From Mycolicibacterium llatzerense (GTDB lineage: Bacteria > Actinomycetota > Actinomycetes > Mycobacteriales > Mycobacteriaceae): a stretch of 64,000 nucleotides of DNA. The notes beneath the pieces were generated by a model. It did no database searches and was not told where the DNA came from. It saw nothing but the letters and a program-made list of their open reading frames with translations. The position numbers and the translations under genes are program-made. Below are positions 54,159-63,929 of this stretch, one piece after another; positions within the stretch are counted from its first letter, which is position 1, and each line of letters starts with the position of its first letter. The DNA is taken from the NCBI RefSeq assembly GCF_000878195.1, contig NZ_JXST01000007.1, forward strand, positions 110,231 to 174,230. Reading direction: 5' to 3'.

Positions 54159-54791
54159 ATGGCCAGATTTCGCACGCCCTTTCGTGATTTGCGTGTCCCA
54201 ACCGACCACTGGACGCCGTGGGCTGCGGTCGCGGTCTTCGGCTGGGCCGAGTGGGTGACGTGGCGGGCTTCGCGGGAGTGGCTGCCGTCCGACGCCACCG
54301 ATCCCCGCCAGATCGTCGATGGCGAATACGTTCTGGTGCTGGGCAATCCGATTCCGTCGATACAGCGGTGGCGCGTTCGGATCGCGGTGCGCTCGACCGA
54401 TCCTCATCGCGCCCGATTCATCTTCTCGGGCGGCGCGGTGCGCACGGGAATCGCAGAAGCGCAGATGATGGCCGACTATGCCATTGGCTCCCTGGGTGTC
54501 CCGACGGCCAACGTGGTCATCGAGGATCAGTCACGCACCACGGTCGAGAACATCGTCAACTCACTACCGCTGGTGGCCGACGGCCCTGCGATCAAGATCG
54601 CGTCGGACACATTTCATGCCCGCCGTGCTCGGCAGATTCTTCACGACCAATCACCGCAACTGGCAAAGCAATTGGTACGGGCCCGCGACTACATCCCGCT
54701 CGAATACGGGCCCGTGCACCTGGCGGCACTGGGCTTCGAGAAGTACCGACAGCGGCGCGCACGAGCAAGGCAAGGTTGGTCCGATGACTGA
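54159..54791 (+). CDS. YdcF/DUF218-family protein
   Basis: A 210-residue protein. The DUF218 core is recognisable: GEYVLVLGNPIPSIQRWRVR, ARFIFSGGAVRTGIAEAQMM, VVIEDQSRTTVENIVNSLPL and KIASDTFHARRARQIL. An N-terminal hydrophobic stretch (WAAVAVFGWAEWVTW) may anchor it. Members such as SanA/ElyC act in cell-envelope integrity. The last 8 bases overlap the exonuclease gene. Confidence 0.75.
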   Translation: MARFRTPFRDLRVPTDHWTPWAAVAVFGWAEWVTWRASREWLPSDATDPRQIVDGEYVLVLGNPIPSIQRWRVRIAVRSTDPHRARFIFSGGAVRTGIAEAQMMADYAIGSLGVPTANVVIEDQSRTTVENIVNSLPLVADGPAIKIASDTFHARRARQILHDQSPQLAKQLVRARDYIPLEYGPVHLAALGFEKYRQRRARARQGWSDD

Positions 54792-55665
54792 CACACCGAA
54801 CCCGCCGCTGGGCATCGCCACGTTCAACGTCAACGGGGTCCGGGCGGCACGCCGTCGCGGCTTCGACGCCTGGCTCGCCGGGCGTGGTCTCGACGTGGTG
54901 GCTCTGCAGGAGTTGCGCTGCCCGCCCGACGAAGTCGGCGCGTTCGACGGTTATCGCGCGGCAATCGACTGCGGCTCGATCCCGGGCCGCAACGGCGTCG
55001 CGATCCTGACCCGCGAGGCACCGTCGAACGTACGGACCTGGGTCTCACATCCGCCGCGCACTCGAGGCCTCGCGGCCTATGCGCACGAGGGCCGGTACCT
55101 CGAGGTCGACCTCGCGGACGCTCCACTCACGGTGGCGTGCCTCTACCTACCGAAGGGCGGCCTGCCCGCGCACCTGCAGCGCCCCGGCAATATCCGCGAC
55201 GTGCCTGACGGCGGCGCCAAGTACGACCGGAAGATGCGCTTCCTCGGGGCGTTCGCGCGTGAGTTGAGCCGGAACCGCCGGGCGGCGCTCCAGGCGGGCC
55301 GCGAGTTCCTGCTGCTCGGCGACCTGAACCTGGCCCATCTCCCACACGACGTGACCAATTGGCGGCCCGCGCAGAAAATGGAGGGCTTCCTGCCTGAGGA
55401 ACGCGCCTGGCTGGACGCACAGATCGGGCCGCGCACGCTCGTCGACGTGGTCCGGAAGCTGCACGGCGACCGCCCCGGGCCGCTGTCCTGGTGGAGTTGG
55501 GCCGGCGAGTCGTTCGTCAAGGACGTGGGCTGGCGGATCGATCACCACCTGGCCACGCCGCGGCTCGCGCGGACCGCCGTGTCGGTGACCGTCGACAAGG
55601 AGCCCGAACCCGGCGCGCGGCTGTCCGATCACGCGCCCGTGGTCGTGCGGTACGCCTTCCCCTGA
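54784..55665 (+). CDS. xth: Exodeoxyribonuclease III / AP endonuclease
   Basis: A 293-residue EEP-fold nuclease. Motifs: IATFNVNGVRAARRRGFDAW, DVVALQELRCPPDEV (metal Glu), LYLPKGGLP, FLLLGDLNLAHLPHD (Asp/Asn catalytic pair), DVGWRIDHHLAT and the terminal LSDHAPVVVRY (catalytic His). It repairs abasic sites and 3' blocks in DNA. It starts inside the ydcF 3' end, so the two are co-transcribed with the DUF5997 gene. Confidence 0.9.
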   Translation: MTDTPNPPLGIATFNVNGVRAARRRGFDAWLAGRGLDVVALQELRCPPDEVGAFDGYRAAIDCGSIPGRNGVAILTREAPSNVRTWVSHPPRTRGLAAYAHEGRYLEVDLADAPLTVACLYLPKGGLPAHLQRPGNIRDVPDGGAKYDRKMRFLGAFARELSRNRRAALQAGREFLLLGDLNLAHLPHDVTNWRPAQKMEGFLPEERAWLDAQIGPRTLVDVVRKLHGDRPGPLSWWSWAGESFVKDVGWRIDHHLATPRLARTAVSVTVDKEPEPGARLSDHAPVVVRYAFP

Positions 55666-55760
55666 ACACCGGCCGCGCACACGATGAGTTCTGCACGGGT
55701 GGGCGGTCTACCTCTGTGACGGCCCCGCGTCCGGGCGCCGCGGACCACAGGAGTTGCCCG

Positions 55761-56165
55761 ATGCACCCCATGCTCTTCATCAACCTGCCCGTCGCCGACG
55801 TCGCGCGCTCGCGGCAGTTCTTCACCGGCCTCGGCTATTCATTCAACGAGACCTTCAGCAGCGACAACGCCGTGACGCTGGTGCTCGGTGAAAACCAGTT
55901 CGCGATGCTGACCCAGCGCGACGTCTTCGACTCCTTGCATCCGGTCCAGACCGCTGACGCGTCGCAGAAGGAATGCGTTGTCTGTTTGGGCGTCGACAGC
56001 CGTGAATGCGTGGATGGGCTCGTGGACCGCGCCATCGCCGCCGGCGGCACGGTGGGCGACACCGACGACGAGGACTTCATGTACGGCCGCAGCTACAACG
56101 ATCTCGACGGCCACTCCTGGCAGATCTTCTGCATGACACCCGTGGCCGCGGGGGTGTCCGAATAG
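55761..56165 (+). CDS. VOC (glyoxalase-fold) protein
   Basis: A 134-residue protein starting at ATG 55761. MLFINLPVADVARSRQFFTG, LGYSFNETFSSDNAVTLVLG, FAMLTQRDVF and then FMYGRSYNDLDGHSWQIFCM show the paired beta-alpha-beta-beta-beta modules and metal residues of the vicinal-oxygen-chelate family, close to the glyoxalase-like lactoylglutathione-lyase relatives. The substrate is unknown. Confidence 0.8.
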   Translation: MHPMLFINLPVADVARSRQFFTGLGYSFNETFSSDNAVTLVLGENQFAMLTQRDVFDSLHPVQTADASQKECVVCLGVDSRECVDGLVDRAIAAGGTVGDTDDEDFMYGRSYNDLDGHSWQIFCMTPVAAGVSE

Positions 56166-56316
56166 AAACAGGCCATGGGTGCGGACCGTCGGCGCGGGCA
56201 GCACAACCCTGAGCGAAACGCGCAAAAGCCCGACTAATACGTACAAGCTCGCATTGTGATGCCGGTTACAGCGACCCTTCTGAGATTGCTCCAGCCACAC
56301 CCTCAGGAGATAGCTG

Positions 56317-57675
56317 ATGTTGGTTGTTCTCGGCCTGACCATGGTCGCCGCGTTCATGGTCGTCATCATGACCAAGCGCGCCACGCCCATCGTGGCGTTG
56401 ATCGCGGTTCCGGTGACCTTCGGTCTGCTGGCTGGGACGGGCACCGGGATCGGGATCGGGAAGATGATCACCGACGGCATCAAGGACCTGGCGCCCACGG
56501 CCGCGATGCTGTTCTTCGCGATCGTGTTCTTCGGGATCATGATCGATGTCGGACTGTTCGATCCGGTCGTGCGCACCGTGATCCGAATGGTGGATCACGA
56601 TCCGGCGCGACTGGTGATCGGCACCGCGGTGCTGGCGGCGGTTGTCTCGCTCGACGGTGACGGTTCGACCACCTACATCGTCACGGTCTCGGCGCTACTC
56701 CCCCTGTATCTGAAGCTGGGTGTGAGCCCGGTGGTGCTCACCGTGGTTGCCGGGTTGGCCAACGGCACCATGAACATCCTGCCGTGGGGCGGCCCGACTG
56801 CGCGCGCGGCGGCCGCACTGAAGATCTCTCCGTCCGAGGTGTTCGTCCCGATGATCCCGTCGCTGATCGCCGGCATGTTCATCGTGCTGGTCTTCGCGTG
56901 GCACCTGGGACTGATGGAGCGCAAACGGATCGGCTCGATCGTGGTTCGCGAGCGGGTCCTGGCCGGCGCCGGTGGCGGCCTGGAACCAGCGGGCCGCAGC
57001 GTCGGCGACGCATTCGAGGGTGCCGCCGACGACTCGGGCGCCGTCTCCGGCGAGTTCGCCCGACCGAAGCTGCTGTGGTTCAACGCGGCAGTCACCGTCA
57101 CTCTGCTCGCGGTGCTCACCATGGACATCCTGCCGATCCCGGTGCTATTCATGATCGCCGCCGCGGTGGCCCTCATGGTGAACTTCCCGCAGGTGGCCGA
57201 GCAACAGGCAGCGATCACCCGGCATTCGTCGTCGATCGTGTCGGTAGTGGGCATGGTGCTCGCCGCAGCTGTGCTGACCGGAGTATTCAAGGGCACCGGC
57301 ATGGTGGAGGCGGTGGCCACCTGGGTCACCGGCATCATCCCTGAGTCGATGGGTCCGCACCTCGGCGTGATCACCGGTGTGCTGTCCATCCCGTTCACGT
57401 TCCTGATGTCCAACGACGCCTTCTACTTCGGCGTCCTGCCGGTGCTCTCGGAGACCGCGAGTCACTACGGGATCAGCGCAGCCGAGATGGCACGGGCCTC
57501 GATCACCGGGCAGACGTTCCATATGCAAAGCCCGCTCGTCCCGGCGATCCTGCTACTGGTCGCGCTCGCCGGCGTGGGGCTGGCCGATCATCACAAGAAG
57601 GTGTTGTGGCGCGCGGCGGTGGTCTCGCTGACCATGCTGGTGGTGGGCGTCGCACTCGGCCAGATACCGCTCTGA
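56317..57675 (+). CDS. CitMHS-family divalent-metal-citrate transporter
   Basis: A 452-residue inner-membrane protein with AGGAG 7 bases before the ATG. About 11-12 hydrophobic spans are present; characteristic segments are VVSLDGDGSTTYIVTVSALL, GLANGTMNILPWGGPTARAA and FLMSNDAFYFGVLPVLSETA. CitM/CitH-type carriers import citrate complexed with Mg2+ or Ca2+. It is followed by a CitA/CitB-type two-component system, the usual pairing that induces the transporter on sensing citrate. Confidence 0.85.
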   Translation: MLVVLGLTMVAAFMVVIMTKRATPIVALIAVPVTFGLLAGTGTGIGIGKMITDGIKDLAPTAAMLFFAIVFFGIMIDVGLFDPVVRTVIRMVDHDPARLVIGTAVLAAVVSLDGDGSTTYIVTVSALLPLYLKLGVSPVVLTVVAGLANGTMNILPWGGPTARAAAALKISPSEVFVPMIPSLIAGMFIVLVFAWHLGLMERKRIGSIVVRERVLAGAGGGLEPAGRSVGDAFEGAADDSGAVSGEFARPKLLWFNAAVTVTLLAVLTMDILPIPVLFMIAAAVALMVNFPQVAEQQAAITRHSSSIVSVVGMVLAAAVLTGVFKGTGMVEAVATWVTGIIPESMGPHLGVITGVLSIPFTFLMSNDAFYFGVLPVLSETASHYGISAAEMARASITGQTFHMQSPLVPAILLLVALAGVGLADHHKKVLWRAAVVSLTMLVVGVALGQIPL

Positions 57676-57725
57676 CGCGCCGATCCGCGGCCGAGCCGTC
57701 GTCGGCGGGGATAGCCTCGACCATC

Positions 57726-59369
57726 ATGCCGAGGATCCGATTACGCACGCAGATCCTGATCCTGCAGATGGTGATCGTGACCGCCAGCCTGGCCGCCGGT
57801 TTCGGCATCATCATCCACCGCACCGATACGCAGACCCGAACCGAATTTGCGCGCCGCGCCGAGGCCATCGCGGAGACAGTGGCCTCGGATCAGGAGGTCC
57901 GGGCCGGTGCTGCCGCCCAATCCGCCGCGCGTCGGGCCGGGCACCCCGCCTCCGCCGCCGAGTTGGCTGCCGCCCCGCTGCAGCAGCAGGCCGCGGCCAT
58001 CACCGCTCGTACCGGGGTGCTGTTCGTGGTCATCGCCGACGACGCCGGCTATCGCATCGCACATCCCGACGCGACGCTGCTGGATCGGCCCCTGAGCACC
58101 GATCCGTCCGCCGTACTCGGTGGCGAGGCCGAACTGACCGTGCAGCAGGGCACGCTCGGCGATTCGGTCCGCGCGAAGGCACCGATCCGCGGTCCGGACG
58201 GCACCGTCGTTGGCCTGGTCAGTGTCGGAGTGCCGATGGATACAGTGAATCGGGCCACCCACCGCACGTTGGTGCTCCTGATCACGTTGGTGGCGATTGC
58301 GCTGACAGTGGGGGCTATCGGCTCGGCTCTGTTGACCAGACGGTGGCGCCGCCTCACCTTGAGCCTGGAACCCGAAGAGATGGCCGAGCTGATCCGCGAG
58401 CAGGACGCGGTCCTGCATTCGGGCGCGGAGGGAGTCATCGCGATCGACGCGGAAGGCATCGCCCGGGTGATCAACGAGCGCGCGCGGGAGTTGCTCGGGA
58501 TCACCGCCGCGCCGGGGACGCCGCTAAGCGATCTGGGCCTGACCCCCCGCGTATCCGCGATCGCGGCGGAGCCGACGACTGCGCCGGTGGCCGCGGCCGT
58601 CAACGAACGTGTGGTGCTGGTGTCGTCCCGGCGGGTGCACCGCGACGGTACCGATCTGGGCACGGTGCTGACCGCCGTGGACCGCACAGACATCGAGGCG
58701 CTCACCCGGGAGCTGGACTCGGTGCAAGCGATGAGCTCGGCGTTGCGGGCACAGCGCCACGAGTCGGCGAACCGCCTGCACGTGGTGGCGGGCCTGCTCC
58801 GCGACGACCGGACCGCCGAGGCGCTGAGGTACCTGGACGAGATCACCGGGCAAGCCGGCGTGGCCCCGGTGCCGGGGCTCGAACGCCTCGACGAGCCGCA
58901 TCTGCGGGCGTTCGTCGGCGCGAAGGCGGCGCATGCACACGAGCGCGGCGTCGTGCTGCGGGTGGGCGAAGAGACGGCACTGGTCGGCACGCTCGCCCAC
59001 CCGGTGGATACCACGACGGTGGTCGGGAACCTGCTCGACAACGCGATCGACGCGGCGGCCGATACCTCGCATGCGCAGCCTCCGGTCGTGGAGCTCGATC
59101 TGCTGCGCGACGGGCACGATCTGGTGATCGTGGTGACCGATACCGGCGCCGGATTCACCGTCGACGACCCGTTTCTGGATGGGGTTACCACTCGACTCGA
59201 CCCGACGGTGCCGGGCGGCCGCGGTATGGGCCTGACCATCGCGCGGCAAGTGGCGCGTGGGCACGGCGGGGACGTCGTCGTCGCTGTGCGCGGCGGCGGG
59301 GGGACCGACGGCGAACCGACCACAGTGCTGGCCACGATTCCGGGAGGTGTTCTGAGCGATGACGCGTGA
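57726..59369 (+). CDS. CitA/DcuS-type sensor histidine kinase
   Basis: A 547-residue kinase starting at ATG 57726. An N-terminal membrane span (TQILILQMVIVTASLAAGFG) and an extracytoplasmic sensor (about residues 40-180) are followed by a second span (LVLLITLVAIALTVGAIGSA), a PAS domain, and a dimerisation helix with His in QRHESANRLHVVAGLL. HATPase motifs are VVGNLLDNAIDAAAD, DTGAGF and GGRGMGLTIARQ. It probably senses citrate or another di/tricarboxylate. It overlaps its response regulator by 11 bases. Confidence 0.85.
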   Translation: MPRIRLRTQILILQMVIVTASLAAGFGIIIHRTDTQTRTEFARRAEAIAETVASDQEVRAGAAAQSAARRAGHPASAAELAAAPLQQQAAAITARTGVLFVVIADDAGYRIAHPDATLLDRPLSTDPSAVLGGEAELTVQQGTLGDSVRAKAPIRGPDGTVVGLVSVGVPMDTVNRATHRTLVLLITLVAIALTVGAIGSALLTRRWRRLTLSLEPEEMAELIREQDAVLHSGAEGVIAIDAEGIARVINERARELLGITAAPGTPLSDLGLTPRVSAIAAEPTTAPVAAAVNERVVLVSSRRVHRDGTDLGTVLTAVDRTDIEALTRELDSVQAMSSALRAQRHESANRLHVVAGLLRDDRTAEALRYLDEITGQAGVAPVPGLERLDEPHLRAFVGAKAAHAHERGVVLRVGEETALVGTLAHPVDTTTVVGNLLDNAIDAAADTSHAQPPVVELDLLRDGHDLVIVVTDTGAGFTVDDPFLDGVTTRLDPTVPGGRGMGLTIARQVARGHGGDVVVAVRGGGGTDGEPTTVLATIPGGVLSDDA

Positions 59370-60033
59370 CCTGCGAATCCTGGTGGTGGACGACGACTTT
59401 CGGGTCGCCGCGCTGCACGCCTCGGTGGTGGACTCGATGGTCGGATTGGTCACGGTCGGCTCGGCGCGGACCGTCGCAGAAGCCACGGCGATCGTGGCCC
59501 GCGCCGACGCCGCGCAGGCACCGGTGGACCTGGCGCTGGTAGATGTCTACCTACCGGACGGCTCCGGCATCGACCTGGTGCGTAGCTTGCACTGCGACGC
59601 GTTCATCCTGGGTGCCGCGGACGATGCGGCGAACATCCGGGCCGGGTTCGCCGCGGGCGCCCTGCAATATCTCATCAAGCCGTTTCCGAATACAGAGTTG
59701 GCGCGGCGCCTCGCCGCCTACACGGCGTATCGACGGATCCTTGAGGGTCCACACCTGACTCAGGAGCAGGTGGACTCGGCGGCCTCGCTGCTGCGGTCCG
59801 AGCGGCCGACCGCCAAGAAGGACGATGGCGCCTCACTGACCGAGCGCCTGATCGTGGACGCGCTGCGCGAGGCGGGCGAACCACTGCTGGCGGACGAGAT
59901 CGCGCAACTGGTGGGAATCTCCCCGGCTACCGCGCGGCGCTACCTCGCGGATCTGGTGCGGGCCGGCACCCTCACGATGGGCCTGCAGTATGGCTCCACC
60001 GGCCGCCCTCGCCAGCGCTACTCCCCTGCGTGA
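59359..60033 (+). CDS. CitB/DpiA-type response regulator
   Basis: A 224-residue regulator. The receiver has VVDDDFRVA and phospho-acceptor ALVDVYLPDGSG, and Lys in YLIKPFPN. At the place where this family has a Thr (vTAA), the sequence reads FILGAADD, so the usual switch Thr seems replaced by Gly. The C-terminal helix-turn-helix is LLADEIAQLVGISPATARRY followed by LADLVRAGTL. Its 3' end overlaps the convergent PLP-enzyme gene by 62 bp. Confidence 0.8.
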   Translation: MTRDLRILVVDDDFRVAALHASVVDSMVGLVTVGSARTVAEATAIVARADAAQAPVDLALVDVYLPDGSGIDLVRSLHCDAFILGAADDAANIRAGFAAGALQYLIKPFPNTELARRLAAYTAYRRILEGPHLTQEQVDSAASLLRSERPTAKKDDGASLTERLIVDALREAGEPLLADEIAQLVGISPATARRYLADLVRAGTLTMGLQYGSTGRPRQRYSPA

Positions 60034-61150
60034 GCAGGTGACTGGCCTTCAGCCCTGATCCCGTGAGTACCGCCACGATCGTGTCTGCGGCGTTGAGCTC
60101 GCCGGCTGCCCGTAGCCGGCGCAGCGCCGGCAAGACCTGCGCGCTGGTGGGTTCAACGAACAGCCCGGTGCGGGCGAATTCACCCACCGCAGGCAGCAAT
60201 TCGTCCTCAGGGACCGCGACAGCCGTCCCACCGGTATCCCGGATCGCTTGCAGGACTTCACGATCCCGCACCGGCTTCGCGATGGCTGTGCCCTCGGCGA
60301 GGGTCGTCGACCATTGCTGTTCGGCGACCTCGTCGTGCCCCTGCTCGATGGCCGTGACCAGCGGGCAGCAATTCTGCGGCTGGCTGACGAGGATTCGCGG
60401 CATTCGGTCTATTTCGCCGGCTCGGTACAGTTCACCGAATCCGACAGCACAGCCGAGGACCAGACTGCCGGCGCCGGCAGGAACGAGAACCGCGGTGGGA
60501 GCGCGGAATCCGAGGTCCTCCCAGATCTCATAGGCGATGAGTTTGATGCCTTGCAGGAAGTACGGGTGCCAATTATGGCTTGCGTAGAAACATGTTTCGG
60601 CCCGGCGCACGGCCTCGTCCGCCACTTCCTGCCGGGTACCCGAGACCAATTCGATGTTGGCACCGTGCAGTCGGCTCTGCACAATCTTGTTCGGTGAGGT
60701 AGCAGCGGGCACAAGGATATGAGCTTCGATGCCCGCCGCCGCACAGTACGCGGCGACGGAAGATCCCCCGTTGCCGCTGGAATCCTCGAGTGCCCGGCCG
60801 ATCCCCTGCTGACGTAGGGCAGTCGTCATCACGGCAACGCCGCGATCCTTGAAACTGCCGGTGGGGTTCATCGACTCGACTTTCAGGCCGACGTCGATGC
60901 CGTCGAAGGTCCGGGTGATCAACGGTGTCCGCCCCTCACCCAGGGTCACCGGTTCGATGTGCGCCAAAGGATTTGGCAGAGCCGCGCGATAGCGCCACTG
61001 GGAGTTGACCGCGGTGTCGATCTGCTCGCGGCCGATGCCCGGCAGCGCTTCGAAGACCAGCGGGCTGCCGTCATCACCGCGCCATCGAGGTTGGTCAGCG
61101 GGGTAACGATGGCCGCTGCGGTCGACGAGACTCGGTCCGACCGTGTTCAC
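59972..61150 (-). CDS. Threonine-synthase-like PLP enzyme (fold type II)
   Basis: A 392-residue protein (GTG 61150 chosen: AGAAGG sits 8 bases upstream). The PLP lysine is in NPTGSFKDRGVAVMTTAL and the phosphate loop in EDSSGNGGSSVAAYCAAAGI; KLIAYEIWEDLGF and VPAGAGSLVLGC are also typical. Sequence is closest in style to threonine synthase, but free-standing copies also include cysteate synthase and diaminopropionate lyase-like enzymes. A long inverted repeat lies upstream, after nrdE. The C-terminus is antisense to the regulator 3' end. Confidence 0.8.
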   Translation of the reverse strand: MNTVGPSLVDRSGHRYPADQPRWRGDDGSPLVFEALPGIGREQIDTAVNSQWRYRAALPNPLAHIEPVTLGEGRTPLITRTFDGIDVGLKVESMNPTGSFKDRGVAVMTTALRQQGIGRALEDSSGNGGSSVAAYCAAAGIEAHILVPAATSPNKIVQSRLHGANIELVSGTRQEVADEAVRRAETCFYASHNWHPYFLQGIKLIAYEIWEDLGFRAPTAVLVPAGAGSLVLGCAVGFGELYRAGEIDRMPRILVSQPQNCCPLVTAIEQGHDEVAEQQWSTTLAEGTAIAKPVRDREVLQAIRDTGGTAVAVPEDELLPAVGEFARTGLFVEPTSAQVLPALRRLRAAGELNAADTIVAVLTGSGLKASHLLTQGSSAGEGGRWSHTAGPS

Positions 61151-61179
61151 TGGCACCACCTTCTGCGCGCTGCCGATCT

Positions 61180-61225
61180 GACGCAAATGCCCCCCAAAAC
61201 CGTTGTCTTGGAGGACATTTGCGTC
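61180..61225. promoter_or_regulatory. Long inverted repeat between nrdE and the PLP-enzyme gene
   Basis: GACGCAAATG (61180-61189) and CATTTGCGTC (61216-61225) are perfect 10-bp arms with a 26-base spacer that can pair further (CCAA/TTGG). It sits 18 bases after the nrdE stop and 30 bases upstream of the next start on the same strand, so it could be the nrdE terminator or an operator for the PLP gene. Confidence 0.55.
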
Positions 61226-61242
61226 TGCTCGAGCTCAGAACG

Positions 61243-63411
61243 TCACAACATGCAGCTGACGCAATTCTCCACCTCAGTGCCTTCCAGAGCCATCTGACGC
61301 AGTCGGATGTAGTACAGCGTCTTGATGCCCTTGCGCCAGGCGTAGATCTGCGCCTTGTTGACGTCGCGGGTGCTGGCGGTGTCCTTGAAGAACAGCGTCA
61401 ACGAAAGCCCTTGGTCCACATGCTGAGTGGCGGCGGCGTACGTGTCGATGATCTTCTCGTAGCCGATCTCGTACGCGTCCTGGTAGTACTCCAGGTTGTC
61501 GTTGGTGAGGTACGGCGCCGGGTAGTAGACGCGGCCGATCTTGCCTTCCTTGCGGATCTCGATCTTCGACGCGACCGGGTGGATCGAGCTCGTCGAGTGG
61601 TTGATGTACGAGATCGAGCCCGTTGGCGGAACGGCCTGCAGGTTCTGGTTGTAGATGCCGTGCGCCTGCACGGACTCCTTCAACGAACGCCAATCGTCCT
61701 GCGTCGGAATGTGAATGCCGGCGTCGGCGAAGAGCTGGCGCACCTTGTCGGTCTTCGGCTCCCACGCCTGCTCGGTGTACTTGTCGAAGAACTCACCCGA
61801 GGCGTACTTCGACTTCTCGAAACCACCGAACTTCGAACCGCGTTCGATCGCAATGCGATTCGAGGCACGCAGTGCGTGGAACAGCACCGTGTAGAAGTAG
61901 ATGTTGGTGAAGTCGATGCCCTCGTCGGAGCCGTAGTAAATCTGCTCGCGGGCCAGGTAGCCGTGCAGGTTCATCTGACCCAGGCCGATGGCGTGAGAGT
62001 CGTTGTTGCCCTGCTCGATCGATGGCACCGACCAGATGTGGGTCTGATCCGACACCGCGGTGAGCGCCCGGATCGACACCTCGATGGTCTGCGCGAAGTC
62101 CGGCGAATCCATGGCCTTCGCGATGTTCAGCGAGCCCAGGTTGCACGAGATGTCCTTGCCCACCTTGGCGTAGGACAGGTCCTCGTTGAACTCCGACGGG
62201 GTGGAGACCTGCAGGATCTCCGAGCACAGGTTGGAGTGGGTGATCTTGCCGGCGATCGGGTTCGCCCGGTTCACTGTGTCCTCGTACATGATGTACGGGT
62301 AGCCCGACTCGAACTGCAGCTCGGCGAGGGTCTGGAAGAACTCGCGGGCCTTGATCTTGGTCTTCCGGATGGCGCCGTTGTCGACCATCTCGTAGTACTT
62401 CTCGGTGACGTTGACGTCGGCGAACGGCACCCCGTAGACCTTCTCCACGTCGTACGGCGAGAAGAGGTACATGTCCTCGTTCTTCTTCGCCAGCTCGAAC
62501 GTGATGTCCGGGATGACGACACCCAGCGAGAGGGTCTTGATCCGGATCTTCTCGTCGGCGTTCTCGCGCTTGGTGTCGAGGAAGCGGTAGATGTCGGGAT
62601 GGTGCGCGTGCAGGTACACCGCACCCGCGCCCTGACGGGCACCGAGCTGGTTGGCGTAGGAGAACGAGTCCTCCAGCAGCTTCATGATCGGGATGACGCC
62701 CGAGGACTGGTTCTCGATGTTCTTGATCGGCGCGCCGTGCTCGCGAATGTTGCTGAGCAGCAACGCAACTCCGCCGCCGCGCTTGGACAGCTGCAGCGCC
62801 GAGTTGATGGAGCGGCCGATGGACTCCATGTTGTCCTCGATGCGCAGCAGGAAGCACGACACGGGCTCGCCGCGCTGCTTCTTGCCCGAGTTGAGGAACG
62901 TCGGGGTGGCCGGCTGGAATCGGCCGTCGATGATCTCGTCGACCAGCTTCTCGGCCAGCTCGGTGTCACCGGCGGCCAGCGTGAGGGCCACCATGACCAC
63001 GCGGTCCTCGAAGCGCTCCAGGTAGCGCTTGCCGTCGAAGGTCTTCAGCGTGTAGCTGGTGTAGTACTTGAACGCACCCAAAAACGTTGGGAAACGGAAC
63101 TTCTTGGCGAAGGCCCGGTCCAGCAGCTCTTTGACGAAGTTGCGGCTGTACTGGTCGAGCACCTCGCGCTCGTAGTACTCCTTCTCGATCAGGTAATCGA
63201 GCTTCTCATCCTGGCTGTGGAAGAACACCGTGTTCTGGTTCACGTGCTGCAGGAAGTACTCCCGCGCCGCGAGCGCATCCTTGTCGAACTGGATCTTGCC
63301 GTCCGCGTCGTACAGGTTGAGCATCGCGTTGAGAGCGTGGTAGTCGCTCTCACCGGGCAGCGCGTGCGTGGTGGCGGCTACCGGTTCTGCAGCTGTGACG
63401 GTTGGTGGCAC
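61243..63411 (-). CDS. nrdE: Ribonucleotide reductase class Ib, alpha subunit
   Basis: A 722-residue catalytic subunit, almost colinear with M. tuberculosis NrdE (Rv3051c). Active-site regions: [20 protein letters not shown] (substrate cysteine), [40 protein letters not shown] with the thiyl-radical Cys, and the swinging C-terminal dithiol ENCVSCML. It reduces ribonucleoside diphosphates with NrdF and the NrdI flavodoxin. It starts 34 bases inside the nrdI 3' end, so the two are coupled. Confidence 0.95.
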   Translation of the reverse strand: MPPTVTAAEPVAATTHALPGESDYHALNAMLNLYDADGKIQFDKDALAAREYFLQHVNQNTVFFHSQDEKLDYLIEKEYYEREVLDQYSRNFVKELLDRAFAKKFRFPTFLGAFKYYTSYTLKTFDGKRYLERFEDRVVMVALTLAAGDTELAEKLVDEIIDGRFQPATPTFLNSGKKQRGEPVSCFLLRIEDNMESIGRSINSALQLSKRGGGVALLLSNIREHGAPIKNIENQSSGVIPIMKLLEDSFSYANQLGARQGAGAVYLHAHHPDIYRFLDTKRENADEKIRIKTLSLGVVIPDITFELAKKNEDMYLFSPYDVEKVYGVPFADVNVTEKYYEMVDNGAIRKTKIKAREFFQTLAELQFESGYPYIMYEDTVNRANPIAGKITHSNLCSEILQVSTPSEFNEDLSYAKVGKDISCNLGSLNIAKAMDSPDFAQTIEVSIRALTAVSDQTHIWSVPSIEQGNNDSHAIGLGQMNLHGYLAREQIYYGSDEGIDFTNIYFYTVLFHALRASNRIAIERGSKFGGFEKSKYASGEFFDKYTEQAWEPKTDKVRQLFADAGIHIPTQDDWRSLKESVQAHGIYNQNLQAVPPTGSISYINHSTSSIHPVASKIEIRKEGKIGRVYYPAPYLTNDNLEYYQDAYEIGYEKIIDTYAAATQHVDQGLSLTLFFKDTASTRDVNKAQIYAWRKGIKTLYYIRLRQMALEGTEVENCVSCML

Positions 63412-63821
63412 GAGAGTTCCTTCCAGAAGTCTTCCAGACCCTCACGAACGGCAGTGACGTCGTCCGGGGTTCCCATGAGTTCAAGGCGGTAGAGGTACGG
63501 AACACCGCACTTACGGGAGACCACATTGCCCGCGTAGGCGAATTCAGCACCAAAGTTGTTGTTGCCCGCGGCAATAACGCCGCGGATCAACGACCTGTTG
63601 TTTTCATTGTTGAGGAAAGCGATGACCTGCTTCGGTACGTAACCACCGTCGTTGATGTCCGGGGTGGCCCGCCCGCCGCCGTAGGTCGGCAGCACCAGGA
63701 CGTAGGGTTCGTCGACCTCGATGCGGCCATGCAGGGGGATGCGAGTGGCCGGGACGCCAAGCTTCTGGACGAAGCGGTGGGTGTTCTCCGACACGCTGGA
63801 GAAGTAGACGAGATTGCTCAC
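63378..63821 (-). CDS. nrdI: Flavodoxin-like NrdI
   Basis: A 147-residue FMN protein needed for cofactor assembly in manganese NrdF. FMN-loop motifs: [30 protein letters not shown] and [20 protein letters not shown]. The GTG start has a very strong GGGGGAGGAGAAGG upstream, which suggests translation starts afresh here. M. tuberculosis has nrdH directly before nrdI; here the sequence upstream does not read as NrdH. Confidence 0.95.
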   Translation of the reverse strand: MSNLVYFSSVSENTHRFVQKLGVPATRIPLHGRIEVDEPYVLVLPTYGGGRATPDINDGGYVPKQVIAFLNNENNRSLIRGVIAAGNNNFGAEFAYAGNVVSRKCGVPYLYRLELMGTPDDVTAVREGLEDFWKELSCHQPSQLQNR

Positions 63822-63929
63822 TGTTCCTTCTCCTCCCCCGGTTGGTTGGTTGCTAGGCGGTGACCGCCACGGTGACTGGCGGACGGTCTATATTCGTGTG
63901 TGCTGTATTCGGCACTGTTCTCCTTCATT
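63822..63929 (-). promoter_or_regulatory. Probable nrdI promoter region with repeated TATTCG-containing motifs
   Basis: Read on the plus strand, GTCTATATTCG (63886-63896), TGTATTCGG (63904-63912) and, slightly upstream, GTAGATATTCG (63953-63963) share a TATTCG core. AT-rich ACAC...TATA elements before nrd genes often belong to NrdR boxes, but the spacing does not clearly fit the consensus. No structural gene is seen in this interval. Confidence 0.3.

Noticed and set aside
61219..63492. Plus-strand reading frame of 757 codons opposite nrdE
   Set aside because: A long antisense frame is expected in high-GC coding DNA; nrdE on the minus strand is highly conserved.
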